From NCBI GenBank assembly GCA_031761405.1, contig JASEVX010000017.1, positions 12,410,043 through 12,474,042 on the forward strand: a DNA stretch of 64,000 nt, in the 5' to 3' direction. The notes under the pieces are model-generated. The model did no database searches and was not told where the DNA came from. It saw nothing but the letters and a program-made list of their open reading frames with translations. Source of the DNA: Serripes groenlandicus. Lineage: Eukaryota > Mollusca > Bivalvia > Cardiida > Cardiidae. Position 1 is the first letter of the stretch. Each line of letters starts with the position of its first letter. Position numbers and translations under genes: made by a program. Positions 18,723 to 34,770 of the stretch are shown piece after piece.

Positions 18723-21700
18723 AACGACTCATAAATATGAAAACAATGGTAGAATAACGACACTCCACACTTGACATAACGACTCATAGATAGAAACACA
18801 ATTGTAGAATAGCGACACACATCACCTGACAGAACGACTCGTAGATAGACCCACAATGGTAGAATAGAGACACTAATCACCTGACAGAAAGACTTATAGA
18901 TTGACACTCAATGGTAGAATGGATATACTCATCATCTGACAGAACGATGCATAGATGGACACACAATGGTAGAATAGTGACACTCATCACCTGACAGAAC
19001 GACTTATAGATAGACACACAATGGTAGAATAGTGACACTCATCACCTGACAGAACGACTCATAGATAGAAACACAATGGTAGAATAGCGACACTCCGCAC
19101 CTGACAGAACGACTTATAGATAGACACACACTGGTAGAATAGAGACACTCATCACCTGACAGAACGACTCATATATAGACACACAATGGTAGAATAGCGA
19201 CACTCATTACCTGACAGAATGACTTATAGATAGACACACACTGGTAGAATAGCGATACTCATCACCTGACAGAACGACTCATAGATAGACACACACTGGT
19301 AGAATAGCGACACTCATCACCTGACATAACGACTTATAGATAGACACACAATGGTAGAATAGTGATACTCATCACCTGACAGAACGACTCATAGATAGAC
19401 ACACAATGGTAGAATAGCGACACTCATCACCTGACATAACGACTTATAGATAGACACACAATGGTAGAATAGTGATACTCATCACCTGACAGAACGACTC
19501 ATACATAGACACACAATGGTAGAATAGCGACACTCATCACCTGACAGAATGACTTATAGATAGACACACACTGGTAGAATAGCGATACTCATCACCTGAC
19601 AGAACGACTCATAGATAGACACACAATGGTATAATAGCGACACTCATCACCTGACATAACGACTTATAGATAGACACACAATGGTAGAATAGTGATACTC
19701 ATCACCTGACAGAACGACTCATAGATAGACACACAATGGTAGAATAGCGACACTCATCACCTGACATAACGACTTATAGATAGACACACAATGGTAGAAT
19801 AGTGATACTCATCACCTGACAGAACGACTCATAGATAGACACACAATGGTAGAATAGCGACACTCATCACCTGACATAACGACTTATAGATAGACACACA
19901 ATGGTAGAATAGTGATACTCATCACCTGACAGAACGACTCATACATAGACACACACTGGTAGAATAGCGACACTCATCACCTGACAGAATGACTTATAGA
20001 TAGACACACACTGGTAGAATAGCGATACTCATCACCTGACAGAACGACTCATATATAGACACCCAATGGTATAATAGCGACATTCATCACCTGACATAAC
20101 GACTTATAGATAGACACACAATGGTAGAATAGTGATACTCATCACCTGACAGAACGACTCATAGATAGACACACAATGGTAGAATAGCGACACTCCACAC
20201 CTGACAGAACGACTCATAGATAGACACAATGGTAGAATAGCGACACTCATCACCTGACAGAACGACTCATAGATAGACACACAATGGTAGAATAGAGACA
20301 CTCATCACCTGACAGAACGACTCATAGATAGACACACAATGGTAGAATAGCGACACTCATCACCTGACAGAACGAGTCATAGATAGACACACAATAGTAG
20401 AATAACGACATTCCACACCTGACATAACGACTTATAGATAGACACACAATGGTAGAATAGCGACACTCATCATCTGACAGAACGACTCATAGATAGACAC
20501 ACACTGGTAGAATAGCGACATTCCACACCTGACATAACGACTTATAGATAGACACACAATGGTAGAATAGAGATACTCATCACCTGACAGAACGACTCAT
20601 AGATAGACACACAATGGTAGAATAGAGACACTCATCACCTGACAGAACGACTCATAAATAGACACACAATGGTAGAATAGCGATACTACACACCTGACAG
20701 AACGAGTCATAGATAGACACACAATGGTAGAATAGAGACACTCATCACCTGACAGAACGAGTCATAGATAGACACACAATGGTAGAATAGAGACACTCAT
20801 CACCTGACAGAACGACTCATAGATAGACACACAATGGAAGAATAGAGACACTCATCTCCTGACAGAACGACTCATAAATAGACACACAATGGTAGAATAG
20901 AGATACTCCACACCTGATAGAACGACTCATAGATAGACACACACTGGTAGAATAGAGACACTCCACACCTGACATAACGACTTATAGATAGACACACAAT
21001 GGTAGAATAGAGATACTCATCACCTGACAGAACGACTCATAGATAGACACACAATGGTAGAATAGAGACACTCATCACCTGACAGAACGACTCATAGATA
21101 GACACACAATGGTAGAATAGAGACACTCATCACCTGACAGAACGACTCATAAATAGACACACAATGGTAGAATAGCGATACTACACACCTGACAGAACGA
21201 GTCATAGATAGACACACAATGGTAGAATAGAGACACTCATCACCTGCCAGAACGAGTCATAGATAGACACACAATGGTAGAATAGAGACACTCATCACCT
21301 GACAGAACGACTCATAGATAGACACACAATGGTAGAATAGAGACACTCATCTCCTGACAGAACGACTCATAAATAGACACACAATGGTAGAATAGAGATA
21401 CTCCACACCTGACAGAACGACTCATAGATAGACACACAATGGTAGAATAGAGACACTCATCACCTGACAGAACGACTCATAGATATACACACAATGGTAG
21501 AATAGAGACACTCATCACCTGAAAGAACGACTCATAGATAGACACACAATGGTAGAATAGAGATACTCACCACCTGACAGAACGACTCATAGATAGACAC
21601 ACAATGGTAGAATAGAGACACTCATCACCTGACAGAACGACTCATAGATATACACACAATGGTAGAATAGAGACACTCATCACCTGACAGAACGACTCAT

Positions 21701-24700
21701 AGATATACACACAATGGTAGAATAGAGACACTCATAACCTGAAAGAACGACTCATAGATAGACACACAATGGTAGAATAGAGATACTCACCACCTGACAG
21801 AACGACTCATAGATAGACACACATTGGTAGAATAGCGACACTCATCACCTGACAGAACGACTCATAGATATACACACGATGGTAGAATAGCGACACTCAT
21901 CACCTGACAGAATGACTCATAGATAGACACACAATGGTAGAAAAGCGACACTCCACACCTGACAGAACGACTCATAGATAGACACACATTGGTAGAATAG
22001 CGACACTCATCACCTGACAGAACGACTCATAGATAGACACACAATGGTAGAATAGAGACACTCATCACCTGACAGAACGACTTATAGATAGACACACAAT
22101 GGTAGAATAGAGACACTCATCACCTGACAGAACGACTTATAGATAGACACACAATGGTAGAATAACGACACTCATCACCTGACATAACGAGTCATAGATA
22201 GGCACACAATTGTAGAATAGCGACACGCATCACCTGACAGAACGACTCATAGATAGACACACAATGGTAGAATAACGACACTCATCACCTGACATAACGA
22301 GTCATAGATAGGCACACAATTGTAGAATAGCGACACTCATCACCTGACAGAACGACTCATAGATAGACACACAATGGTAGAATAGAGACACCCATCACCT
22401 GACATACCGACTTATAGATAGACACACAATGGTAGAATAGAGACACTCATCACCTGACAGAACGACTTATAGATAGACACACAATGGTAGAATAGCGATA
22501 CTCATGATGACTCATCACCTGACAGAACGACTCATAGATAGACACACAATGGTAGAATAGAGACACTCATCACCTGACATAACGAGTCATATATAGACAC
22601 ACAATGGTAGAATAACGACACTCATCACCTGACAGAACGACTCATTGATAGGCACACAATGGTAGAATAGCGACACTCATCACCTGACAGAACGAGTCTT
22701 ATATAGACACACAATGGTAGAATAACGACACTCCACACCTGACAGAACGACTCATACATTGACAAACAACGGTAGAATAACGGCACTCCACACCTGACAG
22801 AACGACTCATACATAGACAAACAATGGTAGAATAACGACACTCATCACCTGACAGAACGACTCATAGATAGACACACAATGGTAGAATAACGATACTCAT
22901 CACCTGACAGAACGACTCATAGATAGACACAATGGTAGAATAGAGATACTCATCACCTGACAGAACGACTCATAGATAGACACACAATGGTAGAATAGAG
23001 ACACTCATCACCTGACAGAACGACTCATAGATAGACACACAATGGTAGAATAGCGATACTCATCACCTGACAGAACGACTCATAGATAGACACACACTGG
23101 TAGAATAGAGACACCCATCACCTGACATACCGACTTATAGATAGACACACAATGGTAGAATAGAGACACTCATCACCTGACAGAACGACTTATAGATAGA
23201 CACACAATGGTAGAATAGCGATACTCATGATGACTCATCACCTGACAGAACGACTCATAGATAGACACACAATGGTAGAATAGAGACACTCATCACCTGA
23301 CAGAACGAGTCATATATAGACACACAATGGTAGAATAACGACACTCATCACCTGACAGAATGACTCATAGATAGGCACACAATGGTATAATAGCGACACT
23401 CATCACCTGACAGAACGAGTCATATATAGACACACAATGGTAGAATAACGACACTCCACACCTGACAGAACGACTCATACATAGACAAACAACGGTAGAA
23501 TAACGACACTCCACACCTGACAGAACGACTCATACATATACAAACAATGGTAGAATAACGACACTCCACACCTGAGCGAACGACTCATAGATATACACAC
23601 GATGGTAGAATAACGACACTCATCACCTGACAGAACGACTCATACATAGACACACAATGGTAGAATAGCGACACTCCACACCTGACAGAACGACTCATAT
23701 ATAGGCACACAATGGTAGAATAACGACACTCATCACCTGACAGAACGACTCTTACATAGACACACAATGGTAGAATAACGACACTCCACACCTGACAGAA
23801 CGACTCATACATAGACTCACAATGGTAGAATAACGACACTCATCACCTGACAGAACGACTCATACATAGACTCACAATGGTAGAATAACGACACTCATCA
23901 CCTGACAGAACGAGTCATATATAGGCACACACTGGTAGAATAGTGACACTCCACACCACCTGACAGAACGACTCATATATAGACACACAATGGTAGAATA
24001 ACGACACTCATCACCTGACAGAACGAGTCATATATAGGCACACACTGGTAGAATAGTGACACTCCACACCACCTGACAGAACGACTCATATATAGACACA
24101 CAATGGTAGAATAACGACACTCATCACCTGACAGAACGAGTCATATATAGGCACACACTGGTAGAATAGTGACACTCCACACCTCCTGACAGAACGACTC
24201 ATAGATAGACACACAATGGTAGAATAACGACACTCCACACCTGACAGAACAACTCATACATAGACACACAATGGTAGAATAACGACACTCCACACCTGAC
24301 AGAACGACTCATACATAGACACACAATGGTAGAATAACGACACTCATCACCTGACAGAACGAGTCATATATAGGCACACACTGGTAGAATAGTGACACTC
24401 CACACCACCTGACAGAACGACTCATATATAGACACACAATGGTAGAATAACGACACTCATCACCTGACAGAACGAGTCATATATAGGCACACACTGGTAG
24501 AATAGTGACACTCCACACCTCCTGACAGAACGACTCATAGATAGACACACAATGGTAGAATAACGACACTCATCACCTGAAAGAACGAGTCATATATAGG
24601 CACACACTGGTAGAATAGTGACACTCATCACCTGACAGAACGACTCATAGATAGACAAACACTGGTAGAATAGAGACACTCATCACCTGACAGAACGACT

Positions 24701-25023
24701 CATAGATAGACACACAATGGTAGAATAGAGACACTCAACACCTGACAGAACGACTCATAGATAGACACACAATGGTAGAATAGAGACACTCATCACCTGA
24801 CAGAACGACTCATAGATAGACACACAATGGTAGAATAACGACACTCATCACCTGACAGAACGAGTCATATATAGGCACACACTGGTAGAATAGTGACACT
24901 CCACACCACCTGACAGAACGACTCATACATAGACACACAATGGTAGAATAACGACACTCATCACCTGACAGAACGAGTCATATATAGGCACACACTGGTA
25001 GAATAGTGACACTCCACACCACC

Positions 25024-28000
25024 TGACAGAACGACTCATAGATAGACACACAATGGTAGAATAGAGACACTCATCACCTGACAGAACGACTCATAGATAG
25101 ACACACAATGGTAGAATAGAGACACTCATCACCTGACAGAACGACTCATAGATAGACACACAATGGTAGAATAACGACACTCATCACCTGACAGAACGAG
25201 TCATATATAGGCACACACTGGTAGAATAGTGACACTCCACACCACCTGACAGAACGACTCATACATAGACACACAATGGTAGAATAACGACACTCATCAC
25301 CTGACAGAACGAGTCATATATAGGCACACACTGGTAGAATAGTGACACTCCACACCACCTGACAGAACGACTCATAGATAGACACACAATGGTAGAATAA
25401 CGACACTCATCACCTGACAGAACGAGTCATATATAGGCACACACTGGTAGAATAGTGACACTCATCACCTGACAGAACGACTCATAGATAGACACACACT
25501 GGTAGAATAGAGACACTCATCACCTGACAGAACGACTCATAGATAGAAACACAATGGTAGAATAGAGACACTCATCACCTGACAGAACGACTCATAGATA
25601 GACACACAATGGTAGAATAACGACACTCATCACCTGACAGAACGACTCATAGATAGACACACAATGGTAGAATAGAGACACTCATCTCCTGACAGAACGA
25701 CTCATAGATAGACACACGATGGTAGAATAACGACACTCATCACCTGACAGAACGAGTCATATATAGGCACACACTGGTAGAATAGTGACACTCCACACCA
25801 CCTGACAGAACGAGTCATAGATAGACACACAATGGTAGAATAGTGACACTCCACACCACCTGACAGAACGACTCATAGATAGACACACACTGGTAGAATA
25901 GCGACACTCCACACCACCTGACATAACGAGTCATAGATAGACACACAATGGTAGAATAGTGACACTCCACACCACCTGACATAACGACTCATAGATAGAC
26001 ACACTGGTAGAATAGTGACACTCCACACCACCTGACAGAACGACTCATACATAGACACACAATGGTAGAATAGAGACACTCCTCATCACCTGACAGAACG
26101 AGTCATAGATAGACACACAATGGTAGAATAGTGACACTCATCACCTGACAGAACGAGTCATAGATAGACACACAATGGTAGAATAGAGACACTCATCACC
26201 TGACAGAACGAGTCATAGATAGACACACAATGGTAGAATAGTGACACTCATCACCTGACAGAACGACTCATAGATAGACACACAATGGTAGAATATAGAC
26301 ACTCATCGCCTGACAGAACGAGTCATAGATAGACACACAATGGTAGAATAGTGACACTCCACACCACCTGACAGAACGAGTCATAGATAGACACACAGTG
26401 GTAGAATAGTGACACTCATCACCTGACAGAACGAGTCATAGATTGACACACACTGGTAGAATAGCGACACTCCACACCTGGCAGAACGACTAATAGATAG
26501 ACATACAATGGTAGAATAGCGACACTCATCACCTGACAGAACGACTCATAGATAGGCACACAATGGTAGAATAGCGACTCTCCACACCTGACAGAACGAT
26601 TCATAGATAGGCACCCAATGGTAGAATAGCGACACTCATTACCTGAAAGAAGGACTCATAGATAGACACACAATGGTAGAATAGCGACACTCATCACCTG
26701 AAAGAACGACTCATAGATAGACACATAATGGTAGAATAGCGACACTCATCACCTGACAGAACGACTCATAGATAGACACACAATGGTAGAATAGCAACAC
26801 TCATCACCTGACAGAACGACTCATAGATAGACACAATGGTAGAATAGCGACACTCATCACCTGACAGAACGACTCATAGATAGGCACACAGTGGTAGAAT
26901 AGCGACACTCATCACCTGACAGAACGACTCATAGATAGACACACAATGGTAGAATAGAGACACTCATCACCTGACAGAACGACTCATAGATAGACACACA
27001 ATGGTAGAATAGAGACACTCATCACCTGACAGAACGACTCATAGATAGACACACACTGGTAGAATAACGACACTCATCACCTGACAGAACGAGTCATATA
27101 TAGGCACACACTGGTAGAATAGTGACACTCCACACCACCTGACAGAACGACTCATACATAGACACACAATGGTAGAATAACGACACTCATCACCTGACAG
27201 AACGAGTCATATATAGGCACACACTGGTAGAATAGTGACACTCCACACCACCTGACAGAACGACTCATAGATAGACACACAATGGTAGAATAACGACACT
27301 CATCACCTGACAGAACGAGTCATATATAGGCACACACTGGTAGAATAGTGACACTCATCACCTGACAGAACGACTCATAGATAGACACACACTGGTAGAA
27401 TAGAGACACTCATCACCTGACAGAACGACTCATAGATAGAAACACAATGGTAGAATAGAGACACTCATCACCTGACAGAACGACTCATAGATAGACACAC
27501 AATGGTAGAATAATGACACTCATCACCTGACAGAACGACTCATAGATAGACACACAATGGTAGAATAGAGACACTCATCTCCTGACAGAACGACTCATAG
27601 ATAGACACACGATGGTAGAATAACGACACTCATCACCTGACAGAACGAGTCATATATAGGCACACACTGGTAGAATAGTGACACTCCACACCACCTGACA
27701 GAACGAGTCATAGATAGACACACAATGGTAGAATAGTGACACTCCACACCACCTGACAGAACGACTCATAGATAGACACACACTGGTAGAATAGCGACAC
27801 TCCACACCACCTGACATAACGAGTCATAGATAGACACACAATGGTAGAATAGTGACACTCCACACCACCTGACATAACGACTCATAGATAGACACACTGG
27901 TATAATAGTGACACTCCACACCACCTGACAGAACGACTCATACATAGACACACAATGGTAGAATAGAGACACTCCTCATCACCTGACAGAACGAGTCATA

Positions 28001-28809
28001 GATAGACACACAATGGTAGAATAGTGACACTCATCACCTGACAGAACGAGTCATAGATAGACACACAATGGTAGAATAGAGACACTCATCACCTGACAGA
28101 ACGAGTCATAGATAGACACACAATGGTAGAATAGTGACACTCATCACCTGACAGATCGACTCATAGATAGACACACAATGGTAGAATATAGACACTCATC
28201 GCCTGACAGAACGAGTCATAGATAGACACACAATGGTAGAATAGTGACACTCCACACCACCTGACAGAACGAGTCATAGATAGACACACAGTGGTAGAAT
28301 AGTGACACTCATCACCTGACAGAACGAGTCAAAGATTGACACACACTGGTAGAATAGCGACACTCCACACCTGGCAGAACGACTAATAGATAGACATACA
28401 ATGGTAGAATAGCGACACTCATCACCTGACAGAACGACTCATAGATAGGCACACAATGGTAGAATAGCGACTCTCCACACCTGACAGAACGATTCATAGA
28501 TAGGCACCCAATGGTAGAATAGCGACACTCATTACCTGAAAGAAGGACTCATAGATAGACACACAATGGTAGAATAGCGACACTCATCACCTGAAAGAAC
28601 GACTCATAGATAGACACATAATGGTAGAATAGCGACACTCATCACCTGACAGAACGACTCATAGATAGACACACAATGGTAGAATAGCAACACTCATCAC
28701 CTGACAGAACGACTCATAGATAGACACAATGGTAGAATAGCGACACTCATCACCTGACAGAACGACTCATAGATAGGCACACAGTGGTAGAATAGCGACA
28801 CTCATCACC
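25024..28809. repeat. 1,893-bp tandem duplication inside the satellite
   Basis: The blocks 25024-26916 and 26917-28809 match in order, including rare variants such as tcctcatcacctg, cattacctgaaagaagg, and a shortened gacacactggta unit, at a constant offset of 1,893 bp. Only scattered substitutions separate them (for example catagattg versus caaagattg), so the event is recent compared with the divergence between neighbouring 55-bp units. Confidence 0.85.
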
Positions 28810-31569
28810 TGACAGAACGACTCATAGATAGACACACAATGGTAGAATAGCGACACTCATCACCTGACAGAACGACTCATAGATAGACACACAATGGTAG
28901 AATAGCGATACTACACACCTGACAGAACGAGTCATAGATAGACACACAATGGTAGAATAGCGACACTCATCACCTGACAGAACGACTCATAGATAGACAC
29001 ATACTGGTAGAATAGCGACACTCCATACCTGACAGAACGACTCATAGATAGCCACTCAATGGTAGAATAAGGCACTCCAAACCTGACAGAACGACTCATA
29101 GATAGACACACACTGGTAGAATAGAGACACTCATCACCTGACAGAACGACTCATAGATAGACACACAATGGTAGAATAGAGACACTCATCACCTGACAGA
29201 ACGACTCATATATAGACACACAATGGTAGAATAGAGACACTCATCACCTGACAGAACGACTCATAGATAGACACACACTGGTAGAATAGCGATACTCCAC
29301 ACCTGACAGAACGACTCATATATAGGCACACAATGGTAGAATAGCGACACTCATCACCTGACAGAACGACTCATAGATAGACACACAATGGTAGAATAGA
29401 GACACTCATCACCTGACAGAACGATTCATAGATAGACACACAATGGTAGAATAGCGATACTCCACACCTGACAGAACGACTTATAGATAGACACACAATG
29501 GTAGAATAGCGATACTCATCACCTGACAGAACGACTCATAGATAGACACACAATGGTAGAATAACGATACTCCATACCTGACAGAACGACTCATAGATAG
29601 ACACACAATGGTAGAATAGCGATACTCCACACCTGACAGAACGACTCATAGATAGACACACAATGGTAGAATAGAGACACTCATCACCTGACAGAACGAT
29701 TCATAGATAGACACACAATGGTAGAATAGCGATACTCCACACCTTACAGAACGACTTATAGATAGACACACAATGGTAGAATAGCGATACTCATCACCTG
29801 ACAGAACGACTCATAGATAGACACACAATGGTAGAATAGCGATACTCCATACCTGACAGAATGACTCATAGATAGACACACAATGGTAGAATAGCGATAC
29901 TCCACACCTGACAGAACGACTCATAGATAGACACACAATGGTAAAATAGAGACACTCATCACCTGACAGAACGAGTCATAGATAGACACACAATGGTAGA
30001 ATAGCGATACTCATCACCTGACAGAACGACTCATAGATAGACACACAATGGTAGAATAGCGATACTCCATACCTGACAGAACGACTCATAGATAGACACA
30101 CAATGGTAGAATAGCGATACTCATCACCTGACAGAACGACTCATAGATAGACACACAATGGTAGAATAGAGACACTCATCACCTGACAGAACGAGTCATA
30201 GATAGACACACAATGGTAGAATAGTGATACTCATCACCTGACAGAACGACTCATAGATAGACACAATGGTAGAATAGCGACACTCATTACCTGACAGAAC
30301 GACTCATAGATAGACACACAATGGAAGAATAGCGATACTCATCACCTGACAGAACGACTCATAGATAGACACACAATGGTAGAATAGCGATACTCATCAC
30401 CTGACAGAACGATTCATAGATATACACACAATGGTAGAATAGTGACACTCATCACCTGACAGAACGACTCATAGATAGACACACAATGGTAGAATAGAGA
30501 CACTCATCACCTGACAGAACGATTCATAGATAGACACACAATGGTAGAATAGAGACACTCATCACCTGACAGAACGACTCATAGATAGACACACAATGGT
30601 AGAATAGCGATACTCATCACCTGACAGAACGACTCATAGATAGACACACAATGGGAGAATAGCGACACTCAACACCTGACAGAACGACTCATAGATAGAC
30701 AAACAATGTTAGAATAGCGATACTCCACACTTGACAGAACGACTCATAGATAGGCACACACTGGTAGAATAAGGCACTCCACACCTGACAGAACGACTCA
30801 TAGATAGGCACACACTGGTAGAATAGCGATACTCCACACCTGACAGAACGACTCATAGATAGGCACACAATGGTATAATAACGACACTCCACACCTGACA
30901 GAACGATTCATAGATAGGCACATAATGGAAGAATAGCGATACTCCACACCTGACAGAACGACTCATAGATAGGCACACACTGGTAGAATAAGGCACTCCA
31001 CACCTGACAGAACGAGTCATAGATAGGCACACAATGGAAGAATAGCGACACTCCACACCTGACAGAACGACTCATAGATAGACACACACACACTAATGGT
31101 AGAATAAGGCACTCCACACCTGGCATAAGGACTTATAAATAGACAAACAATGTTAGAATAAAGACACTCCACAACTGACAGAACGACTCATAGATAGGCA
31201 CCCAATGGTAGAATAACGACACTCCAAACCTGACAGAACGACTCATAGATAGGCACTCCATGGTAAAATAACGATACTCCAATCCTGACAGAACGACTCA
31301 TAGATAGACACACAATGGTAGAATAGTGATACTCCACACCTGACAGAACGACTCATAGATAGACACACAATGGTAGAATAGAGATACTCCGCACCTGACA
31401 GAACGACTCATAGATAGGCACACACTGGTAGAATAGTGATACTCCATACCTGACAGAACGACTCATAGATAGACACACAATGGTAGAATAGTGATACTCC
31501 ATACCTGACAGAACGACTCTTAGATACTCAATGGTAGAATAACGATACTCCACACCTGACAGAACGACT

Positions 31570-32680
31570 CATAGATAGGCACACACTGGTATAATAAGGC
31601 ACTCCACACCTGACAGAACGATTCATAGATAGGCACACAATGGAAGAATAGCGACACTCCACACCTGACAGAACGACTCATAGATAGACACACACTAATG
31701 GTAGAATAAGGCACTCCACACCTGGCATAAGGACTTATAAATAGACAAACAATGTTAGAATAAAGACACTCCACACCTGACAGAACCACTCATAGATAGA
31801 CACACAATGGTAGAATAGCGACTCTCAACACCTGACAGAACGATTCATAGATAGACACTCAATGGTAGAATAGCGACTCTCCACACCTGACATAACGACT
31901 CATAGATAGACACACAATGGTAGAATAGCGACTTTCAACACCTGACAGAACGACTCATATATATATACACAATGGTAGAATAGCGACTCTCCACACCTGA
32001 CAGAACGATTCATAGATAGGCACCCAATGGTAAAATAGCGACACTCATCACCTGACAGATCGACTCATAGATAGACACACAATGGTAGAATAACGACACT
32101 CATCACCTGACAGAACGACTCATAGATAGACACACATTGGTAGAATAGAGACACTCATCACCTGACAGAACGACTCATAGATAGGCACACAGTGGTAGAA
32201 TAGCGACACTCATCACCTGACAGAACGACTCATAGATAGACACACAATGGTAGAATAGAGACACTCATCACCTGACAGAACGACTCGTAGATAGGCACAC
32301 AGTGGTAGAATAGCGACACTCATCACCTGACAGAACGACTCATAGATAGACACACAATGGTAGAATAGTGATACTCCATACCTGACAGAACGACTCTTAG
32401 ATACTCAATGGTAGAATAACGATACTCCACACCTGACAGAACGACTCATAGATAGGCACACACTGGTATAATAAGGCACTCCACACCTGACAGAACGATT
32501 CATAGATAGGCACACAATGGAAGAATAGCGACACTCTACACCTGACAGAACGACTCATAGATAGACACACACTAATGGTAGAATAAGGCACTCCACACCT
32601 GGCATAAGGACTTATAAATAGACAAACAATGTTAGAATAAAGACACTCCACACCTGACAGAACGACTCATAGATAGGCAC
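31570..32680. repeat. Higher-order repeat block in satellite
   Basis: A run of unusual units (acacactaatggtag, aaggcactcc, ggcataaggacttataaa and acaatgttagaataaaga) occurs around 31.08-31.17, 31.69-31.77 and 32.57-32.64 kb. The last two runs share long context, a duplicated block of roughly 0.9 kb. Confidence 0.7.
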
Positions 32681-33889
32681 CCAATGGTAGAATAACGACA
32701 CTCCAAACCTGACAGAACGACTCATAGATAGGCACTCCATGGTAAAATAACGATACTCCAAACCTGACAGAACGACTCATAGATAGACACACAATGGTAG
32801 AATAAGGCACTCCACACCTGACAGAACGACTCATAGATAGACACACAGCGGTAGAATAGCGACTCTCCACACCTGACAGAACGACTCATAGATAGGCACT
32901 CAATGGTAGAATAAGGCACTCCAAACCTGACAGAACGACTCATAAATACACACACAGCGGTAGAATAGCGACTCTCCACACCTGACAGAACGACTCATAG
33001 ATAGGCACCCAATGGTAGAATAGAGACTCTCCACACCTGACAGAACGACTCATAGATAGACACACAATGGTAGAATAGCGACTCTCAACACCTGACAGAA
33101 CGATTCATAGATAGACACACAATGGTAGAATAGCGACTCTCCACACCTGACAGAACGACTCATAGATAGACACACAGCGGTAGAATAGCGACTGTCCACA
33201 CCTGACAGAACGACTCATAGATAGGCACTCAATGGTAGAATAGCGACTCTCCACACCTGACAGAACGACTCATAGATGGACACACAATGGTAGAATAGCG
33301 ACTCTCAACACCTGACAGAACGATTCATAGATAGACACACAATGGTAGAATAGCGACTCTCCACACCTGACAGAACCACTCATAGATAGACACACAATGG
33401 TAGAATAGCGACTCTCAACACCTGACAGAACGATTCATAGATAGACACTCAATGGTAGAATAGCGACTCTCCACACCTGACATAACGACTCATAGATAGA
33501 CACACAATGGTAGAATAGCGACTCTCAACACCTGACAGAACGACTCATATATATATACACAATGGTAGAATAGCGACTCTCCACACCTGACAGAACGATT
33601 CATAGATAGGCACCCAATGGTAGAATAACGACACTCATCACCTGACAGATCGACTCATAGATAGACACACAATGGTAGAATAGCGACACTCATCACCTGA
33701 CAGAACGACTCATAGATAGAAACACACTGGTAGAATAGCGACACTCTACACCTGGCAGAACGACTCATAGATAGACACACACTGGTAGAATAACGACACT
33801 CATCACCTGACAGAACGAGTCATAGATAGACACACAATGGTAGAATAGAGACACTCATCACCTGACAGAACGACTCATAGATAGACACA

Positions 33890-34770
33890 CAATGGTAGAA
33901 TAGCGACACTCATCACCTGACAGAACGACTCATAGATAGACACAATGGTAGAATAGCGACACTCATCACCTGACAGAACGACTCATAGATAGAAACAATG
34001 GTAGAATAGCGACACTCATCACCTGACAGAACGACTCATAGATAGGCACACAGTGGTAGAATAGCGACACTCATCACCTGACAGAACGACTCATAGATAG
34101 ACACACAATGGTAGAATAGCGACACTCATCACCTGACAGAACGACTCATAGATAGACACACAATGGTAGAATAGCGATACTACACACCTGACAGAACGAG
34201 TCATAGATAGACACACAATGGTAGAATAGATACACTCCACACCTGACAGAACGACTCATAGATAGACACACAATGGTAGAATAGCGATACTCCACATTTG
34301 ACAGAACGATTCATAGATAGACACACAATGGTAGAATAGCGACACTCATCACCTGACAGAACGACTCATAGATAGACACAATGGTAGAATAGCGACACTC
34401 ATCACCTGACAGAACGACTCATAGATAGAAACAATGGTAGAATAGCGACACTCATCACCTGACAGAACGACTCATAGATAGGCACACAGTGGTAGAATAG
34501 CGACACTCATCACCTGACAGAACGACTCATAGATAGACACACAATGGTAGAATAGCGACACTCATCACCTGACAGAACGACTCATAGATAGACACACAAT
34601 GGTAGAATAGCGATACTACACACCTGACAGAACGAGTCATAGATAGACACACAATGGTAGAATAGATACACTCCACACCTGACAGAACGACTCATAGATA
34701 GACACACAATGGTAGAATAGCGATACTCCACATTTGACAGAACGATTCATAGATAGACACACAATGGTAG
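33890..34770. repeat. 436-bp duplicated block in satellite
   Basis: The rare 51-bp unit with atagaaacaatgg occurs at 33991 and 34427, 436 bp apart. Its neighbours match in order (gataggcacacagtgg, then gatactacacacctg, gatacactccac and catttgacag), so eight units were duplicated together. Confidence 0.75.

Noticed and set aside
18707..32979. Many 60-90 codon minus-strand frames with YHCVSIYESFCQV-type repeats
   Set aside because: They arise from the 55-bp satellite; the unit is not a multiple of three, so the frames close at random and differ between units.
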